64,000 nucleotides of DNA from Sphingomonas sp. Leaf10 (GCF_001421245.1 NZ_LMKE01000013.1:77566-141565); one strand, 5' to 3'. Counted from the first letter of the stretch, positions 1-9,028 are shown. Numbers and translations: made by a program. Notes: generated by a model from the letters alone, not told the origin.

Positions 1-698
1 CCCGACCGCACCTTGCCGCCCATCGCCCGTGCCGAGGATCGCACCCCGACCATCGCGTCGTCCTCGATATCCTGACACGCATAGATGGTGTCGTAGCCGA
101 TCACCCACGCGATCGACCCGGCATAGAGTAGCGCGAGAGGCAGCCAGTCGTCGCTCCCCATCTGCGCCCAAGCGACCGGTGCCGCCCACGAGAACACCAT
201 GCCCAGCCACGCCTGCGGCCACCAAGTGATGCGCTTCATGAACGGATAGGCGGCGACCAGCGCCAGGCTGGCCAGCGCAACGATCGCGGCGGTGAAGTTC
301 AGTTGCAGCAACACGACCAGCCCGATCAGGCTGAGGAACACCAGCCACGCCCATGCTGCCTTCACCGACACCGCGCCGCTCGCCAGCGGCCGATTGGCGG
401 TCCGCGCCACCTGTCGGTCGAGATCGCGGTCGACGATGTCGTTATAGACGCATCCCGCGCCGCGCATCGCAATGCTGCCGAGCAGAAACCACAGCAGCAT
501 GTCCCACCGCTCGACTGCCCGCCCGGACAGCGCCATCGCCCATGCGCCCGGCCAGTAGAGCAGCCACCAGCCGATCGGCCGGTCGAACCGCGCGAGCAGC
601 GCGAACGGTCGCGCGTGGCGCGGCAGCATCGCGATCAGCCCGCGATGTTCGGTATCGGCAACCTGTTCGGACGCGGCGGCAGGACTTGGGGACGACAT
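1..698 (-). CDS. ubiA: 4-hydroxybenzoate polyprenyltransferase UbiA, C-terminus cut by window edge
   Basis: Membrane prenyltransferase that attaches the polyprenyl tail to 4-hydroxybenzoate in ubiquinone biosynthesis. Translating the minus strand from the ATG at 698 gives an open frame to the window edge, so the 3' end is missing. The N-terminal tail (about 35 residues) precedes RFDRPIGWWLLYWP, typical of the family. The first Asp-rich motif reads NDIVDRDLDRQVARTANRPL and the second reads DIEDD; both bind the Mg-pyrophosphate of the substrate. Several hydrophobic helices lie between them. It is transcribed divergently from the manganese catalase gene. The family assignment is very secure; only the end of the protein is unseen. 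Confidence 0.95.
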   Translation of the reverse strand, partial: MSSPSPAAASEQVADTEHRGLIAMLPRHARPFALLARFDRPIGWWLLYWPGAWAMALSGRAVERWDMLLWFLLGSIAMRGAGCVYNDIVDRDLDRQVARTANRPLASGAVSVKAAWAWLVFLSLIGLVVLLQLNFTAAIVALASLALVAAYPFMKRITWWPQAWLGMVFSWAAPVAWAQMGSDDWLPLALLYAGSIAWVIGYDTIYACQDIEDDAMVGVRSSARAMGGKVRS

Positions 699-877
699 GC
701 CCCCTGCTGCCACGGCTGCGCCCGAAGCGACAGGGGGAATGCGCCGCGACGAACCGCCCGTCAGGTACGACCACTTGCGAAAACTGACGCAAGTTACGGA
801 AATAAAGCCAAATTCCGCGCGACCTTCTGCATCGCCGACCCGTTGCAGCCCGACTGGTCTCCAGCGGAGTGTCCCCG

Positions 878-1732
878 ATGTACTATCACGACAAACGGCT
901 TCAGTACCCCGTCACCGTCGAGCGCCCCGATCCGGCCTTCGCGCGGATGCTGCAACAGGCGATTGGCGGGGTCGAAGGCGAGATTCGCGTCTGCATGCAA
1001 TATTTCTTCCAGGCATGGGGCAATCGCGCGCCGACCACCAAATATCGCGACATGCTCCTGCACACCGCGACCGAAGAGATCGGCCATATCGAGATGCTGG
1101 CGACCGCCGTCGCGCTCAACCTCGAAACCGCCCCCGCCTCGCTGCAGGAGGAGGGCGCCAGCGACGGCATCGTCGGCGCGGTGATGGGCGGCCATAGCGC
1201 AAAGGCGTCGATCGAGGGGCTGATCCACAAGAACCTGCTGTCGGGTGGACTTGCGGCAATGCCGATCGATTCCGACGGCGTGCCGTTCAACATGAGCCAC
1301 ATCTATGCCAGCGGCAACGTCGCCGCCGACATGTATTGCAACGTCGCGGCGGAGAGCACCGGGCGCGTGCTGGCGGTTCGCCTGTTCAACGCCGCCCGCG
1401 ACGACGGCATGAAGCGGATGCTGCATTACATGATCGCCCGCGACACCATGCACCAGCAGCAATGGCTGGCGGTGGTCGAGGAACTGGGCGGTGCCGCCGC
1501 CAACCTGCCGATTCCCAACAGCTTCCCGCAGGAGATGGAGGATCAGGCCAACAACTATAATTTCTACGCGACGTCGGTCGACGGCACCTTCCCCGAAGGT
1601 CGCTGGACCGATGGTCCCAGCGTCGACGGTCGCGGCGAGTTCACCGTGTTCCAGAACAAGCCCCTGGGCGAGGAACCCGTCCTTGGTCCGGCCCGCCCCG
1701 ACAGCGGCGCGCAGGACAAGCAGATCGGCTAA
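878..1732 (+). CDS. Manganese-containing catalase
   Basis: Non-haem catalase of 284 residues that disproportionates hydrogen peroxide at a dinuclear manganese centre, probably in the cytoplasm. The protein begins MYYHDKRLQYPV, as usual for the family. Expected metal ligands are visible: Glu in EGEIRVCMQYFF, Glu and His in TEEIGHIEM, Glu in AAESTGRV and His in RDTMHQQQW. The ATG at 878 is preceded by GGAG with 8 bases of spacing; a GTG at 869 overlaps that GGAG and is therefore less likely. Length matches the family. It stands alone, with a hairpin just downstream, and probably serves oxidative stress defence. Confidence 0.95.
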   Translation: MYYHDKRLQYPVTVERPDPAFARMLQQAIGGVEGEIRVCMQYFFQAWGNRAPTTKYRDMLLHTATEEIGHIEMLATAVALNLETAPASLQEEGASDGIVGAVMGGHSAKASIEGLIHKNLLSGGLAAMPIDSDGVPFNMSHIYASGNVAADMYCNVAAESTGRVLAVRLFNAARDDGMKRMLHYMIARDTMHQQQWLAVVEELGGAAANLPIPNSFPQEMEDQANNYNFYATSVDGTFPEGRWTDGPSVDGRGEFTVFQNKPLGEEPVLGPARPDSGAQDKQIG

Positions 1733-1742
1733 ACCGGCAATC

Positions 1743-1771
1743 CCCGCCGCCCCGTCCTGCGGGGCGGCGGG
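1743..1771. terminator. GC-rich hairpin between convergent genes
   Basis: A 12-bp perfect stem (CCCGCCGCCCCG pairing with CGGGGCGGCGGG) with a 5-base loop lies between the catalase gene and the convergent small secreted-protein gene. There is no clear T-run on either side, so factor-independent termination is an inference from position and stem strength. Confidence 0.5.
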
Positions 1772-1781
1772 TCGCGATCGC

Positions 1782-1979
1782 TCAGCGCGCCTTGGCATGC
1801 TTCGCGTAATGATGGTGCATGGCGACGCAGCCCGCCGCCGCGCCAAGCAGCCCATGCCCCTTGCCGACGAAATGGCCGGCGACCGCGCCGGCAGCGGCAC
1901 CGCGTACGCAGCCCTTGGCGAATGCCGGTTGCGCCGCCAGCATCGCCAGCGGCAGGACAATCAGCGAAACCGAACGCAT
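1782..1979 (-). CDS. Small secreted glycine/alanine-rich protein
   Basis: A 65-residue protein with a clear signal peptide (MRSVSLIVLPLAMLAAQPAFA) followed by a short mature part rich in Gly and Ala (GAAAGAVAGHFVGKGHGLLG) and ending in a His/Lys-rich tail. The Gly spacing resembles a glycine zipper as in small envelope proteins, but the segment is too short to name a family. GGGAGG sits at normal distance before the ATG, which supports it as a real gene. It converges on the catalase gene. The function is not known. Confidence 0.7.
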   Translation of the reverse strand: MRSVSLIVLPLAMLAAQPAFAKGCVRGAAAGAVAGHFVGKGHGLLGAAAGCVAMHHHYAKHAKAR

Positions 1980-2113
1980 GTCGAACCTCCCTCGGACACC
2001 ATGTCCGATGCCGGATACAGTGCCCGAAACGGCGGATTTGTTGCGTTAAACCTTGGTCATGCCGCGGTCACGAACCGGTCGCGCGCGTGGCAGATCGCGG
2101 CTACAGACGGCGC

Positions 2114-2389
2114 ATGGACCTCGACCAGTTGCTCAGCCATTATTTCGGATCGACCGACCCCGACACCGCCGATCCGGCGACGATCGCCGCCGCCCGCGAA
2201 CGCATGGGCATCGACTTCGGGGTCGAGCGCGATCCGTCGCGCCGCTTTGCGCTGTGGACGCTGATGGACGCGCTTGGCTTCGCCCCGGCCCCCGCCGAAG
2301 CGTTCGAGAAGGAACCGGCGCTGCGCGCGGCGGCCGATCGCTATCTCGATGCCGCCTACCGGATCGAACGCGACGCGGAAACGCCGTGA
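2114..2389 (+). CDS. Hypothetical protein, 91 residues
   Basis: A small acidic protein (MDLDQLLSHYFGSTDPDTAD at the start) with no signal peptide, no membrane segment and no motif I recognise; it is predicted mainly helical. Its stop codon TGA overlaps the ATG of the following SMR transporter gene in TGATG, so the two are very likely one transcript and translationally coupled. Such small proteins are often conserved only among close relatives. The ATG at 2114 fits the coding pattern; no function can be proposed from sequence. Confidence 0.7.
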   Translation: MDLDQLLSHYFGSTDPDTADPATIAAARERMGIDFGVERDPSRRFALWTLMDALGFAPAPAEAFEKEPALRAAADRYLDAAYRIERDAETP

Positions 2390-2703
2390 TGCCATGGGTG
2401 ATGCTGACCGTCGCCGGACTGCTGGAGATCGTCTGGGCTTATTATATGAAACTGTCCGACGGCTTTTCGAAACCGCTGCCGACCATCGCCACCTTCGTCA
2501 CGATGTTCCTGAGCTTCGGGCTGCTCTCGCTCGCGATGAAGCAATTGCCGCTCGGCACCAGCTACATGGTATGGACCGGTATCGGCGCGCTCGGCGCCTT
2601 CGTGGTCGGCATCGTCCTGCTCGGCGAAGCGGTCACGCCGCTGCGTCTGACGGCGGCGGCGATGCTGCTCGGCGGGCTGGTGCTGATGAAGCTGGCGTCC
2701 TAA
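2389..2703 (+). CDS. SMR-family transporter, Gdx/SugE (guanidinium exporter) subtype
   Basis: A 104-residue four-helix inner-membrane protein of the small multidrug resistance family. The essential membrane Glu is residue 13 (MLTVAGLLEIVWAYYMK), and the third helix carries GTSYMVWTGIGALGAF, the pattern of the SugE/Gdx branch, which exports guanidinium in exchange for protons. The start overlaps the upstream stop by one base. rsmE follows 9 bases later, so an operon of three genes is likely. The subtype call rests on the helix-3 pattern and on length. No guanidine riboswitch is visible upstream. A second SMR gene of the EmrE type lies at 28534-28866. Confidence 0.85.
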   Translation: MPWVMLTVAGLLEIVWAYYMKLSDGFSKPLPTIATFVTMFLSFGLLSLAMKQLPLGTSYMVWTGIGALGAFVVGIVLLGEAVTPLRLTAAAMLLGGLVLMKLAS

Positions 2704-2712
2704 CCGGCGTCC

Positions 2713-3456
2713 ATGCCCGCTACCCCCGCCTGGCCGCCCGATTCGTCGCCCCGCCTGTTCGTCGAAGAACCGCTCACTCAAGGCGCGCAGGTCCGCCTCG
2801 ACGGCGCACAGGCGCATTACCTGCTCTCGGTGATGCGCGTGAAGGACGGCGACACCGTCCGGCTGTTCGACGACCGGACCGGCGAATGGCGCGGTGTCGC
2901 GACGCAGGTCCGCAAGCGCGACCTGATCCTCGACCTGACCGACCATCTGCGCGACCGCGAGATCGTACCCGACCTCTGGCTGTGCATCGCCCCGACCAAG
3001 AAGGGCCGCATCGACTGGGTGATCGAAAAGGCGTGCGAGCTGGGCATCGACCGCATTCTGCCGGTGCTGACCCGCCGCACCGTCGTCGATCGCCTGAACC
3101 TCGATCGCCTGCGCGCGCACGCGGTCGAGGCGGCCGAGCAGTGCGGCCGCACCGCGCTTCCCACACTCGCCGAACCGGTCAAGCTGACGGCGTTGCTGCG
3201 CGACTGGCCCGAGACCCGTACGCTGTTCTTCGCCGACGAAACCGGCGGCGTGCCCGCCGTCGAGGCGATGCGGGGCCACCCCGGCCCCGCCGCGATCCTG
3301 ATCGGCCCCGAAGGCGGCTTCGACCCCGAGGAACGCGACGCGGTCCGCGCTTTACCCCAGGCGGTCGGCATCGCGCTCGGCCCCCGCATCCTGCGCGCGG
3401 AGACGGCGGCGGCGGCGGCGACCGCCTTGTGGATGGCGGCGGCCGGCGACTGGTAG
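2713..3456 (+). CDS. rsmE: 16S rRNA (uracil-1498-N3)-methyltransferase RsmE
   Basis: SPOUT-class methyltransferase of 247 residues that methylates U1498 in helix 44 of 16S rRNA using S-adenosylmethionine. The N-terminal PUA-like domain is recognisable in HYLLSVMRVKDGDTVRLFD. The C-terminal knot domain contains LIGPEGGFDPEE and LGPRILRAETAAAAAT, the hallmark SAM-binding knot sequences. Length is normal. It sits 9 bases after the SMR gene and upstream of glutamate-cysteine ligase. The assignment is secure. Confidence 0.95.
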   Translation: MPATPAWPPDSSPRLFVEEPLTQGAQVRLDGAQAHYLLSVMRVKDGDTVRLFDDRTGEWRGVATQVRKRDLILDLTDHLRDREIVPDLWLCIAPTKKGRIDWVIEKACELGIDRILPVLTRRTVVDRLNLDRLRAHAVEAAEQCGRTALPTLAEPVKLTALLRDWPETRTLFFADETGGVPAVEAMRGHPGPAAILIGPEGGFDPEERDAVRALPQAVGIALGPRILRAETAAAAATALWMAAAGDW

Positions 3457-3523
3457 CGGCACTATACCCATATCAACGACAGCCCCCTAGCGTCGCCCCT
3501 CCACCCCGTTTATGGGCGCGACC

Positions 3524-4897
3524 ATGAGCACGAAGACCGTTTCGGACAGCAACGCAGCGGCCATCGAGGACCGCTCGCAACTGATCGCCTATTTCGCGGG
3601 GGGCGAGAAGCCGGCGGAACGCTGGCGCATCGGTACCGAGCACGAGAAATTCGTCTACCGCACCCGCGATCATGCGGCGCCGTCCTATGACGAACCGGGC
3701 GGCATCCGCGACCTGCTCGCCGGCCTCGAACGCTTCGGCTGGCGCCCGGTCGAGGAGGGCGGCAAGGTCATCGCGCTGACCGGCAAGGACGGATCGGTCA
3801 GCCTCGAACCTGCCGGACAGTTCGAACTGTCGGGCGCGCCGCTCGAAAACCTGCATCAGACCTGTGCCGAAACCGGTCGCCATCTCGATCAGGTGAAGGC
3901 GGTCGGCGACGAACTCGGCCTCGGCTTCCTCGGTCTCGGCATGTGGCCCGACAAGCGCCGCGACGAACTGCCGATCATGCCCAAGGGCCGCTATGGCATC
4001 ATGCTCAACCATATGCCGCGCGTCGGCACCATGGGCCTCGACATGATGCTGCGTACCTGCACCATCCAGGTCAACCTCGACTATGCCAGCGAGGCGGACA
4101 TGGTGCAGAAATTCCGCGTCGGCCTCGCGTTGCAGCCGCTCGCGACCGCGCTGTTCGCCAATTCGCCTTTTACGGAAGGGCTGCCCAACGGCCAACTTTC
4201 CTATCGCTCGCACATCTGGTCCGACACCGATCCCGCACGCACCGGCATGCTGCCCTTCGTGTTCGAGGACGGCTTCGGCTATGAACGCTATGCCGACTAT
4301 GCGCTCGATGTGCCGATGTACTTCGTCTATCGCGACGGTCGCTATATCGACGCCGCCGGCCTGTCGTTCCGCGACTTCCTGAAGGGCGAACTGGCGGTCC
4401 TGCCGGGCGAGAAGCCGACGATGGACGACTGGGCCGACCACCTCTCCACCGCTTTCCCCGAAGTGCGGCTCAAGACCTTTCTCGAAATGCGCGGTGCCGA
4501 TGGTGGTCCATGGGGGCGCATCTGCGCACTGCCCGCCTTCTGGGTGGGGCTGCTCTACGACCAGGGCGCGCTCGACGCGGCATGGGATCTGGTCAAGGGC
4601 TGGTCGATCGACGACCGGCAGGCGCTGCGCGACGCGGTCCCGGCGCTTGGTCTCGACGCGCCGCTGCCCGGCGGCGGTCGCCTGCGCGACGTCGCGGGCG
4701 AGGTGCTCGACATCGCCGGAAGCGGCCTCTCCGCCCGCCGCCGCCTCGGCCCGTCGGGCGAGGACGAAAGCGGCTTTCTCGAACCGCTGCGCGAGGTCGT
4801 CCGGTCGGGCAAGGTCCCGGCGCAGGTCATGCTCGACAAGTTCGCCGGCGAATGGGCCGGGGATTTGACCAAGGTGTACGACGAATACAGCTTCTGA
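3524..4897 (+). CDS. Glutamate-cysteine ligase, plant/alphaproteobacterial type
   Basis: Catalyses ATP-dependent formation of gamma-glutamylcysteine, the first step of glutathione synthesis. The 457-residue protein matches the class found in plants and alphaproteobacteria: RIGTEHEKFVY near the N-terminus, SLEPAGQFELSGAPLENLH, and LGMWPDKRRDELPIMPKGRY. I chose MSTKT at 3524; an in-frame ATG four codons earlier (3512) is equally possible and neither has a strong Shine-Dalgarno sequence. It follows rsmE with a 67-base gap. A large palindromic repeat begins 24 bases after the stop. Confidence 0.93.
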   Translation: MSTKTVSDSNAAAIEDRSQLIAYFAGGEKPAERWRIGTEHEKFVYRTRDHAAPSYDEPGGIRDLLAGLERFGWRPVEEGGKVIALTGKDGSVSLEPAGQFELSGAPLENLHQTCAETGRHLDQVKAVGDELGLGFLGLGMWPDKRRDELPIMPKGRYGIMLNHMPRVGTMGLDMMLRTCTIQVNLDYASEADMVQKFRVGLALQPLATALFANSPFTEGLPNGQLSYRSHIWSDTDPARTGMLPFVFEDGFGYERYADYALDVPMYFVYRDGRYIDAAGLSFRDFLKGELAVLPGEKPTMDDWADHLSTAFPEVRLKTFLEMRGADGGPWGRICALPAFWVGLLYDQGALDAAWDLVKGWSIDDRQALRDAVPALGLDAPLPGGGRLRDVAGEVLDIAGSGLSARRRLGPSGEDESGFLEPLREVVRSGKVPAQVMLDKFAGEWAGDLTKVYDEYSF

Positions 4898-4920
4898 CCG
4901 GAAAATCCGCCCCATTCCAT

Positions 4921-5025
4921 GGGGAGGGGGACCGTCCGCGCAGCGGATGGTGGAGGGGCGCCGCCGCAAGCGCTGCGCCCGTGGCTACACCCCTCCACCA
5001 TGCTGCGCATGGTCCCCCTCCTCGC
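4921..5025. repeat. Palindromic intergenic element (family C)
   Basis: Two arms in inverted orientation, around 4921-4959 and 4989-5023, share GGAGGGGGACC and GATGGTGGAGGGG on one side and CCCCTCCACCAT plus GGTCCCCCTCC on the other. Together they can fold into a long hairpin. This lies between convergent genes and also encodes the last 16 or so residues of the minus-strand methyltransferase. A decayed single arm of the same type is seen at 26543-26600. Confidence 0.8.
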
Positions 5026-6328
5026 GTAGCGGGGAGGATCGGAAGAGACTTGTCACCAACCCATGCCGCATCATCCAGCGGCTGTACGCCCGGTACACCG
5101 GGTCCGCACCCAGATGCCGTTCCTCGGTCTTGGCGCGCCAGTAATAGACCCCGCTGACCGCCGCCATGATCGCGGTGTTGCGCGCCGCCTCGGTCCAGCT
5201 GTCCGCCGTGGTCAGCACGGGGATCGTCGAAATCCACCAGAACAGGTTCTTCGACAGATAGGCCGGATGCCGGCTGAACGCATAGGGTCCGTGCGTCAAA
5301 ATGCCGCGATGCGTCAGGTTCGAAAAGCGCAACCCGAACGCCATCGTCGCCCACGCATAGATGGCGGTCAGCCCTATCAGCGCCGCGCCGGTCATCCACA
5401 ACAACACCGGCGACCCGGCGAACCAGTGCGTCCAGTCCGCCGTCCCCGGATGATAGTCGAGCGGCCCGCCATCGGCCATCAGGATGAAGGGCGGATAGCA
5501 GATCAGCGCCGCCGCCCACCCCGCCGCATAGGGCGTGGCGGACCGGATATGGCTGTCGAGCGGCCGCATCGCGAGGATATATCCCGCCGTCGCGAACGCC
5601 ACGTCGATCACGAACATGAAGGTGATGAGCCAGTTCGCCAGCGGCACCGGCCCGGTCAGGATCTCGGCGCGCTGGGTACGGATGAACTCGCCGAACCCCG
5701 GCGGCACGATGGCAAGCATGAAGGCGAGGAAGAATGCCTTCACCGCCCAGCCGCGCAGGTGATTGTAGATCGCTTCCCGGTCGATCGGTTCGGGCAGGTG
5801 CATCGCCCATGCCCCCAGCGCCCAGCACCCGTCCTTCGGATCCACCAGCCGCCGGTCGATCCACAACATGTACGGGATCGACAGCAGGAACAGCGGCACC
5901 GCCGCCCATTCGAACGCCCACATCGAGAAAGCGAACCCACCCTCCCAATAGAAGCGCCCGGTGGCATAGATGCCGGCGATCGCGCCCCAGGTCAGCCATA
6001 GCCCGGCCAGCTTTGTCAGGCTGATCTCCACCGTTTCGCGCCACGGCCGGACATTGCTCCAGTCGATGCCCGTCGACGGATTGCGATGCACCTTGTCGAC
6101 CAGCAGCGACCACAGCACCATCGGCAGCGCGCAGGCAGCGACATTGACCAGCGCCGCATAGGGCCCGTCCATCCCGTAATGCCATGCGACCGCGATCCAC
6201 GTGCACAGCCCGGCAAGCCCGGCCAGCCCCACGCCGGTCGACACCGCCGATGCTGGTCGCGATTCGGGTTCGGCTTGCGTAGCCAACGACTTGGCGTGAT
6301 ACATGGTGCCATCCGCTATCACCGACAT
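4985..6328 (-). CDS. Membrane methyltransferase of the isoprenylcysteine/phospholipid methyltransferase type
   Basis: A polytopic membrane protein of about 447 residues. The N-terminal two thirds hold several hydrophobic helices without a recognised motif. The C-terminal part has GPYAFSRHPAYLSKNLFWW and RAKTEERHLGADPVYRAY, the signature of the ICMT/PEMT fold, where the His, Arg and paired Glu residues bind S-adenosylmethionine. Natural substrate is unknown; lipid or prenyl-compound methylation is an inference. Start is uncertain: in-frame ATGs at 6337, 6328 and 6304 all have weak ribosome sites. The last residues (SPLREEGDHAQHGGGV) are translated from the palindromic repeat, so the original stop has probably been replaced. 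It is divergent from the M61 peptidase gene. Confidence 0.8.
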   Translation of the reverse strand: MSVIADGTMYHAKSLATQAEPESRPASAVSTGVGLAGLAGLCTWIAVAWHYGMDGPYAALVNVAACALPMVLWSLLVDKVHRNPSTGIDWSNVRPWRETVEISLTKLAGLWLTWGAIAGIYATGRFYWEGGFAFSMWAFEWAAVPLFLLSIPYMLWIDRRLVDPKDGCWALGAWAMHLPEPIDREAIYNHLRGWAVKAFFLAFMLAIVPPGFGEFIRTQRAEILTGPVPLANWLITFMFVIDVAFATAGYILAMRPLDSHIRSATPYAAGWAAALICYPPFILMADGGPLDYHPGTADWTHWFAGSPVLLWMTGAALIGLTAIYAWATMAFGLRFSNLTHRGILTHGPYAFSRHPAYLSKNLFWWISTIPVLTTADSWTEAARNTAIMAAVSGVYYWRAKTEERHLGADPVYRAYSRWMMRHGLVTSLFRSSPLREEGDHAQHGGGV

Positions 6329-6376
6329 GGTAAGCATCCGGTGAAGCATATCCGCGTCCGAAGGAAGTCCCTGCCC

Positions 6377-8308
6377 TTGCGTACCAATTCGTTGCGTATC
6401 CCGCTGACCGCGTTTTTGTTGACCACCGCCCTGCCCGCCGCCGCGCAGATCAACCCGCCGGGCAACACCCTGCCGCAACCCACCCCGATCGTCGATACCG
6501 TGCCGTTGGCGCGCGACGTCGACTATCCCGGCACGATCAAGCTCGACGTCGATGCGACCGACACGGTGCAGGGCATTTTCCGCGTGAAGGAAACGATCCC
6601 CGTCGCCCGCAGCGGCCACATGGTGCTGATGATGCCGAAATGGCTCCCCGGAAAGCACGGTCCGCGCGGCGAGATCGAGAAGCTGGCCGGCCTCGTCGTT
6701 CGCGCCAATGGCCGTGAGCTGCCTTGGACCCGCGACGTGCTCGACATGTATTCCTTCCATCTCGACGTGCCCGCCGGCGCGAAGAATCTGGACGTACAGT
6801 TCCAGTTCCTGTCGGCGCAGCAGGGCGATCAGGGCCGCATCGTCGTGACGCCCGAAATGCTGAACCTGCAATTCGAAGCGGTCAGCCTCTACCCCGCCGG
6901 CTATTACACCCGCCGCATTCCGATCGAGGCATCGGTACGCTACCCCGCCGGCTGGACCGCCGCATCGGGCCTGCCGTCGAAGATGCAGGGCGGCGTCTAT
7001 AAATATGACCGTACCAGCTACGAAACGCTGATCGACTCGCCGGTGTTCGCCGGCAAATATTTCAAGCGTTTCCCGCTGACCGACCGCGTCGGGTTGAACA
7101 TCGTCGCCGACAAGCCGTCCGAACTCGCCGCCACCCCCGAACAGATCGCCGCACATACCCGGCTGGTCGAACAGGCGGTGAAGCTGTTCGGCGCACAGCA
7201 TTACGACAAGTACGAATTCCTGCTGTCGATCACCGACAAGATGGGGTCGATCGGCCTCGAACATCATCGCTCATCGGAAAACGGCGTCGATCCGGGCTAT
7301 TTCACCGACTGGAATTCGGGGCCGGGCGAACGCAACCTGCTGCCGCACGAATTCACCCATAGCTGGGACGGCAAATATCGCCGTGGCGCCGACCTGTTCA
7401 CCCCGGATTTCCGTACCCCCATGCGCAACTCGCTGCTGTGGGTCTATGAAGGGCAGACACAGTTCTGGGGCTATGTGCTGCAGGCGCGATCGGGCCTCGT
7501 GTCGAAACAGGACACGCTCGACGCCTATGCCGACATCGCCGCCGCATTGGACGCGCGCGAGGGGCGGCAATGGCGCCCGTTGATCGACACCACCAACGAT
7601 CCGGTCATCAGCGCCCGCCGTCCGAAGGGATGGGTCAGCTGGCAGCGGTCGGAGGATTATTACAACGAAGGGCTGCTGGTGTGGATGGAGGTCGACTCGA
7701 TGCTCCGCAAGCAGTCGGGCGGCACCAGGTCGATGGACGATTTCGCCCGCGCCTTCTTCGGGATGCGCGACGGCGACTGGGGCGTGCTGCCCTATACGCT
7801 GGCGGATGTCGTCAAGACGCTGAACGGTATCCAGCCCTATGACTGGGCCGGCTTCCTCGACAAGCGGCTGAACGCGCGCACCGATCGCGCGCCGATCGAC
7901 GGCTTCGCCGCCAATGGCTACCGCCTGACCTATACCGACACCCCGACCCCCTATCTGAAGGGGCGCGAGAAGAGCGCGGGCGGCGTGTCGCTACCCTATT
8001 CGCTGGGTCTGGGCGCGAACAAGGACGGCAAGGTCACCAGCGTGATGTGGGGCAGCCCGGCGTTCAAGGCAGGGTTCGAGATCGGCACGACGATCGTCGC
8101 GGTGAACGGCAGCGCCTACACCCCCGATCGCCTGCGCGACGCGGTCGGCGCGGCCAAGGGGACCAAGGATCCCATCCGCCTGACCGTCAACATGCACGAC
8201 GCGGTGCGCGAGGTCGCGATTCCCTATCAGGACGGGCATCGTTATCCCCGTCTCGAAAAGATCGGTCAGGGCGACAATGGCCTCGACCGGTTGCTGACCG
8301 CGAAATGA
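6377..8308 (+). CDS. M61-family (glycyl aminopeptidase type) metallopeptidase with PDZ domain
   Basis: Exported zinc aminopeptidase of 643 residues. A signal peptide (RTNSLRIPLTAFLLTTALPA, cleavage after AAA) leads into an N-terminal beta domain. The catalytic motif HEFTH is at residues 324-328, followed by the second zinc ligand region around LLWVYEGQTQFWGYVL. A C-terminal PDZ domain includes GSPAFKAGFEIGTTIVAVNG. No ATG fits the signal peptide. I chose the TTG at 6377 because AAGGAAG lies 9 bases upstream. Family members prefer N-terminal Gly or Ala. It probably acts in the periplasm in peptide breakdown. A strong terminator follows. Confidence 0.9.
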   Translation: MRTNSLRIPLTAFLLTTALPAAAQINPPGNTLPQPTPIVDTVPLARDVDYPGTIKLDVDATDTVQGIFRVKETIPVARSGHMVLMMPKWLPGKHGPRGEIEKLAGLVVRANGRELPWTRDVLDMYSFHLDVPAGAKNLDVQFQFLSAQQGDQGRIVVTPEMLNLQFEAVSLYPAGYYTRRIPIEASVRYPAGWTAASGLPSKMQGGVYKYDRTSYETLIDSPVFAGKYFKRFPLTDRVGLNIVADKPSELAATPEQIAAHTRLVEQAVKLFGAQHYDKYEFLLSITDKMGSIGLEHHRSSENGVDPGYFTDWNSGPGERNLLPHEFTHSWDGKYRRGADLFTPDFRTPMRNSLLWVYEGQTQFWGYVLQARSGLVSKQDTLDAYADIAAALDAREGRQWRPLIDTTNDPVISARRPKGWVSWQRSEDYYNEGLLVWMEVDSMLRKQSGGTRSMDDFARAFFGMRDGDWGVLPYTLADVVKTLNGIQPYDWAGFLDKRLNARTDRAPIDGFAANGYRLTYTDTPTPYLKGREKSAGGVSLPYSLGLGANKDGKVTSVMWGSPAFKAGFEIGTTIVAVNGSAYTPDRLRDAVGAAKGTKDPIRLTVNMHDAVREVAIPYQDGHRYPRLEKIGQGDNGLDRLLTAK

Positions 8309-8311
8309 CGT

Positions 8312-8350
8312 CCGGCCGGGTGGTCCCTTTGCGGGACCGCCCGGCCTTTA
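8312..8350 (+). terminator. Rho-independent terminator after the M61 peptidase gene
   Basis: A 14-base stem (GGCCGGGTGGTCCC with GGGACCGCCCGGCC, one G-T pair) and 5-base loop are followed by TTTA. It directly follows the stop at 8308 and separates this gene from ppa. Confidence 0.8.
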
Positions 8351-8447
8351 CCTGCGACGATTCCAAACAAAACGTGCTTCATCGGTTGTTAAATCCGGGT
8401 AAAGGGCGCGTCACACGCGCGTCCGTGCGGGAAAAGGGAGACTATCA

Positions 8448-9023
8448 ATGCGCATCGACATGGTGCCGGTCGGCGACAATCCGCCGAGCAGCCTGAACGT
8501 CATCATCGAAGTTCCGACCGGTGGCGAACCGGTGAAGTATGAATTCGACAAGGCGTCGGGCGCGCTGTTCGTCGACCGCATTCTGCACACGCCGATGCGC
8601 TATCCGGCGAATTACGGCTTCGTCCCGCACACCCTGTCGCCCGATGGCGATCCGCTCGACGCGCTGGTCGTTTCGCGCTCGCCCTTCATCCCCGGCTGCG
8701 TCGTCCGCGCCCGCCCGATCGCGGTGCTGAACCTCGAAGACGAAGCCGGCGGTGACGAAAAGCTGGTCTGTGTGCCGGTCGACTCGACCTTCCCCTATTA
8801 CAGCAACGTCGGCGAACGCGCCGATCTTCCCGAAATCGTGTTCGAACAGATCGAACACTTCTTCACCCACTATAAGGACCTCGAAAAGAAGAAGTGGGTC
8901 CGCATCGGTACGTGGGGCGGTGCCGAAGAAGCCAAGCGCATCACGCTGGAAGCGATCGAACGCTACAACGAAGCGAAGGCACAGGGCGAAGAGCCGCACG
9001 ACTACGACGTACCGGGTCGGTGA
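8448..9023 (+). CDS. ppa: Inorganic pyrophosphatase, family I
   Basis: Soluble cytoplasmic enzyme of 191 residues that hydrolyses pyrophosphate to two phosphates and so drives biosynthetic reactions. Active-site features are seen in order: VKYEFDK, ILHTPMRYPANYGFVPHTL, and the Mg-binding DGDPLDALV signature, then a C-terminal helix with ITLEAIERYNEAK. GGAG lies 7 bases before the ATG. The protein is about 10 to 15 residues longer than E. coli Ppa at the C-terminus. It is a single-gene transcript bounded by terminators on both sides. Confidence 0.97.
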   Translation: MRIDMVPVGDNPPSSLNVIIEVPTGGEPVKYEFDKASGALFVDRILHTPMRYPANYGFVPHTLSPDGDPLDALVVSRSPFIPGCVVRARPIAVLNLEDEAGGDEKLVCVPVDSTFPYYSNVGERADLPEIVFEQIEHFFTHYKDLEKKKWVRIGTWGGAEEAKRITLEAIERYNEAKAQGEEPHDYDVPGR

Positions 9024-9028
9024 GCCAG

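Noticed and set aside
6340..7267. The long minus-strand frame that extends the membrane methyltransferase upstream to 7267
   Set aside because: It runs antisense through the M61 peptidase, has low-complexity Gly/Asp/Gln-rich content and no motif; the methyltransferase starts near 6304-6337.
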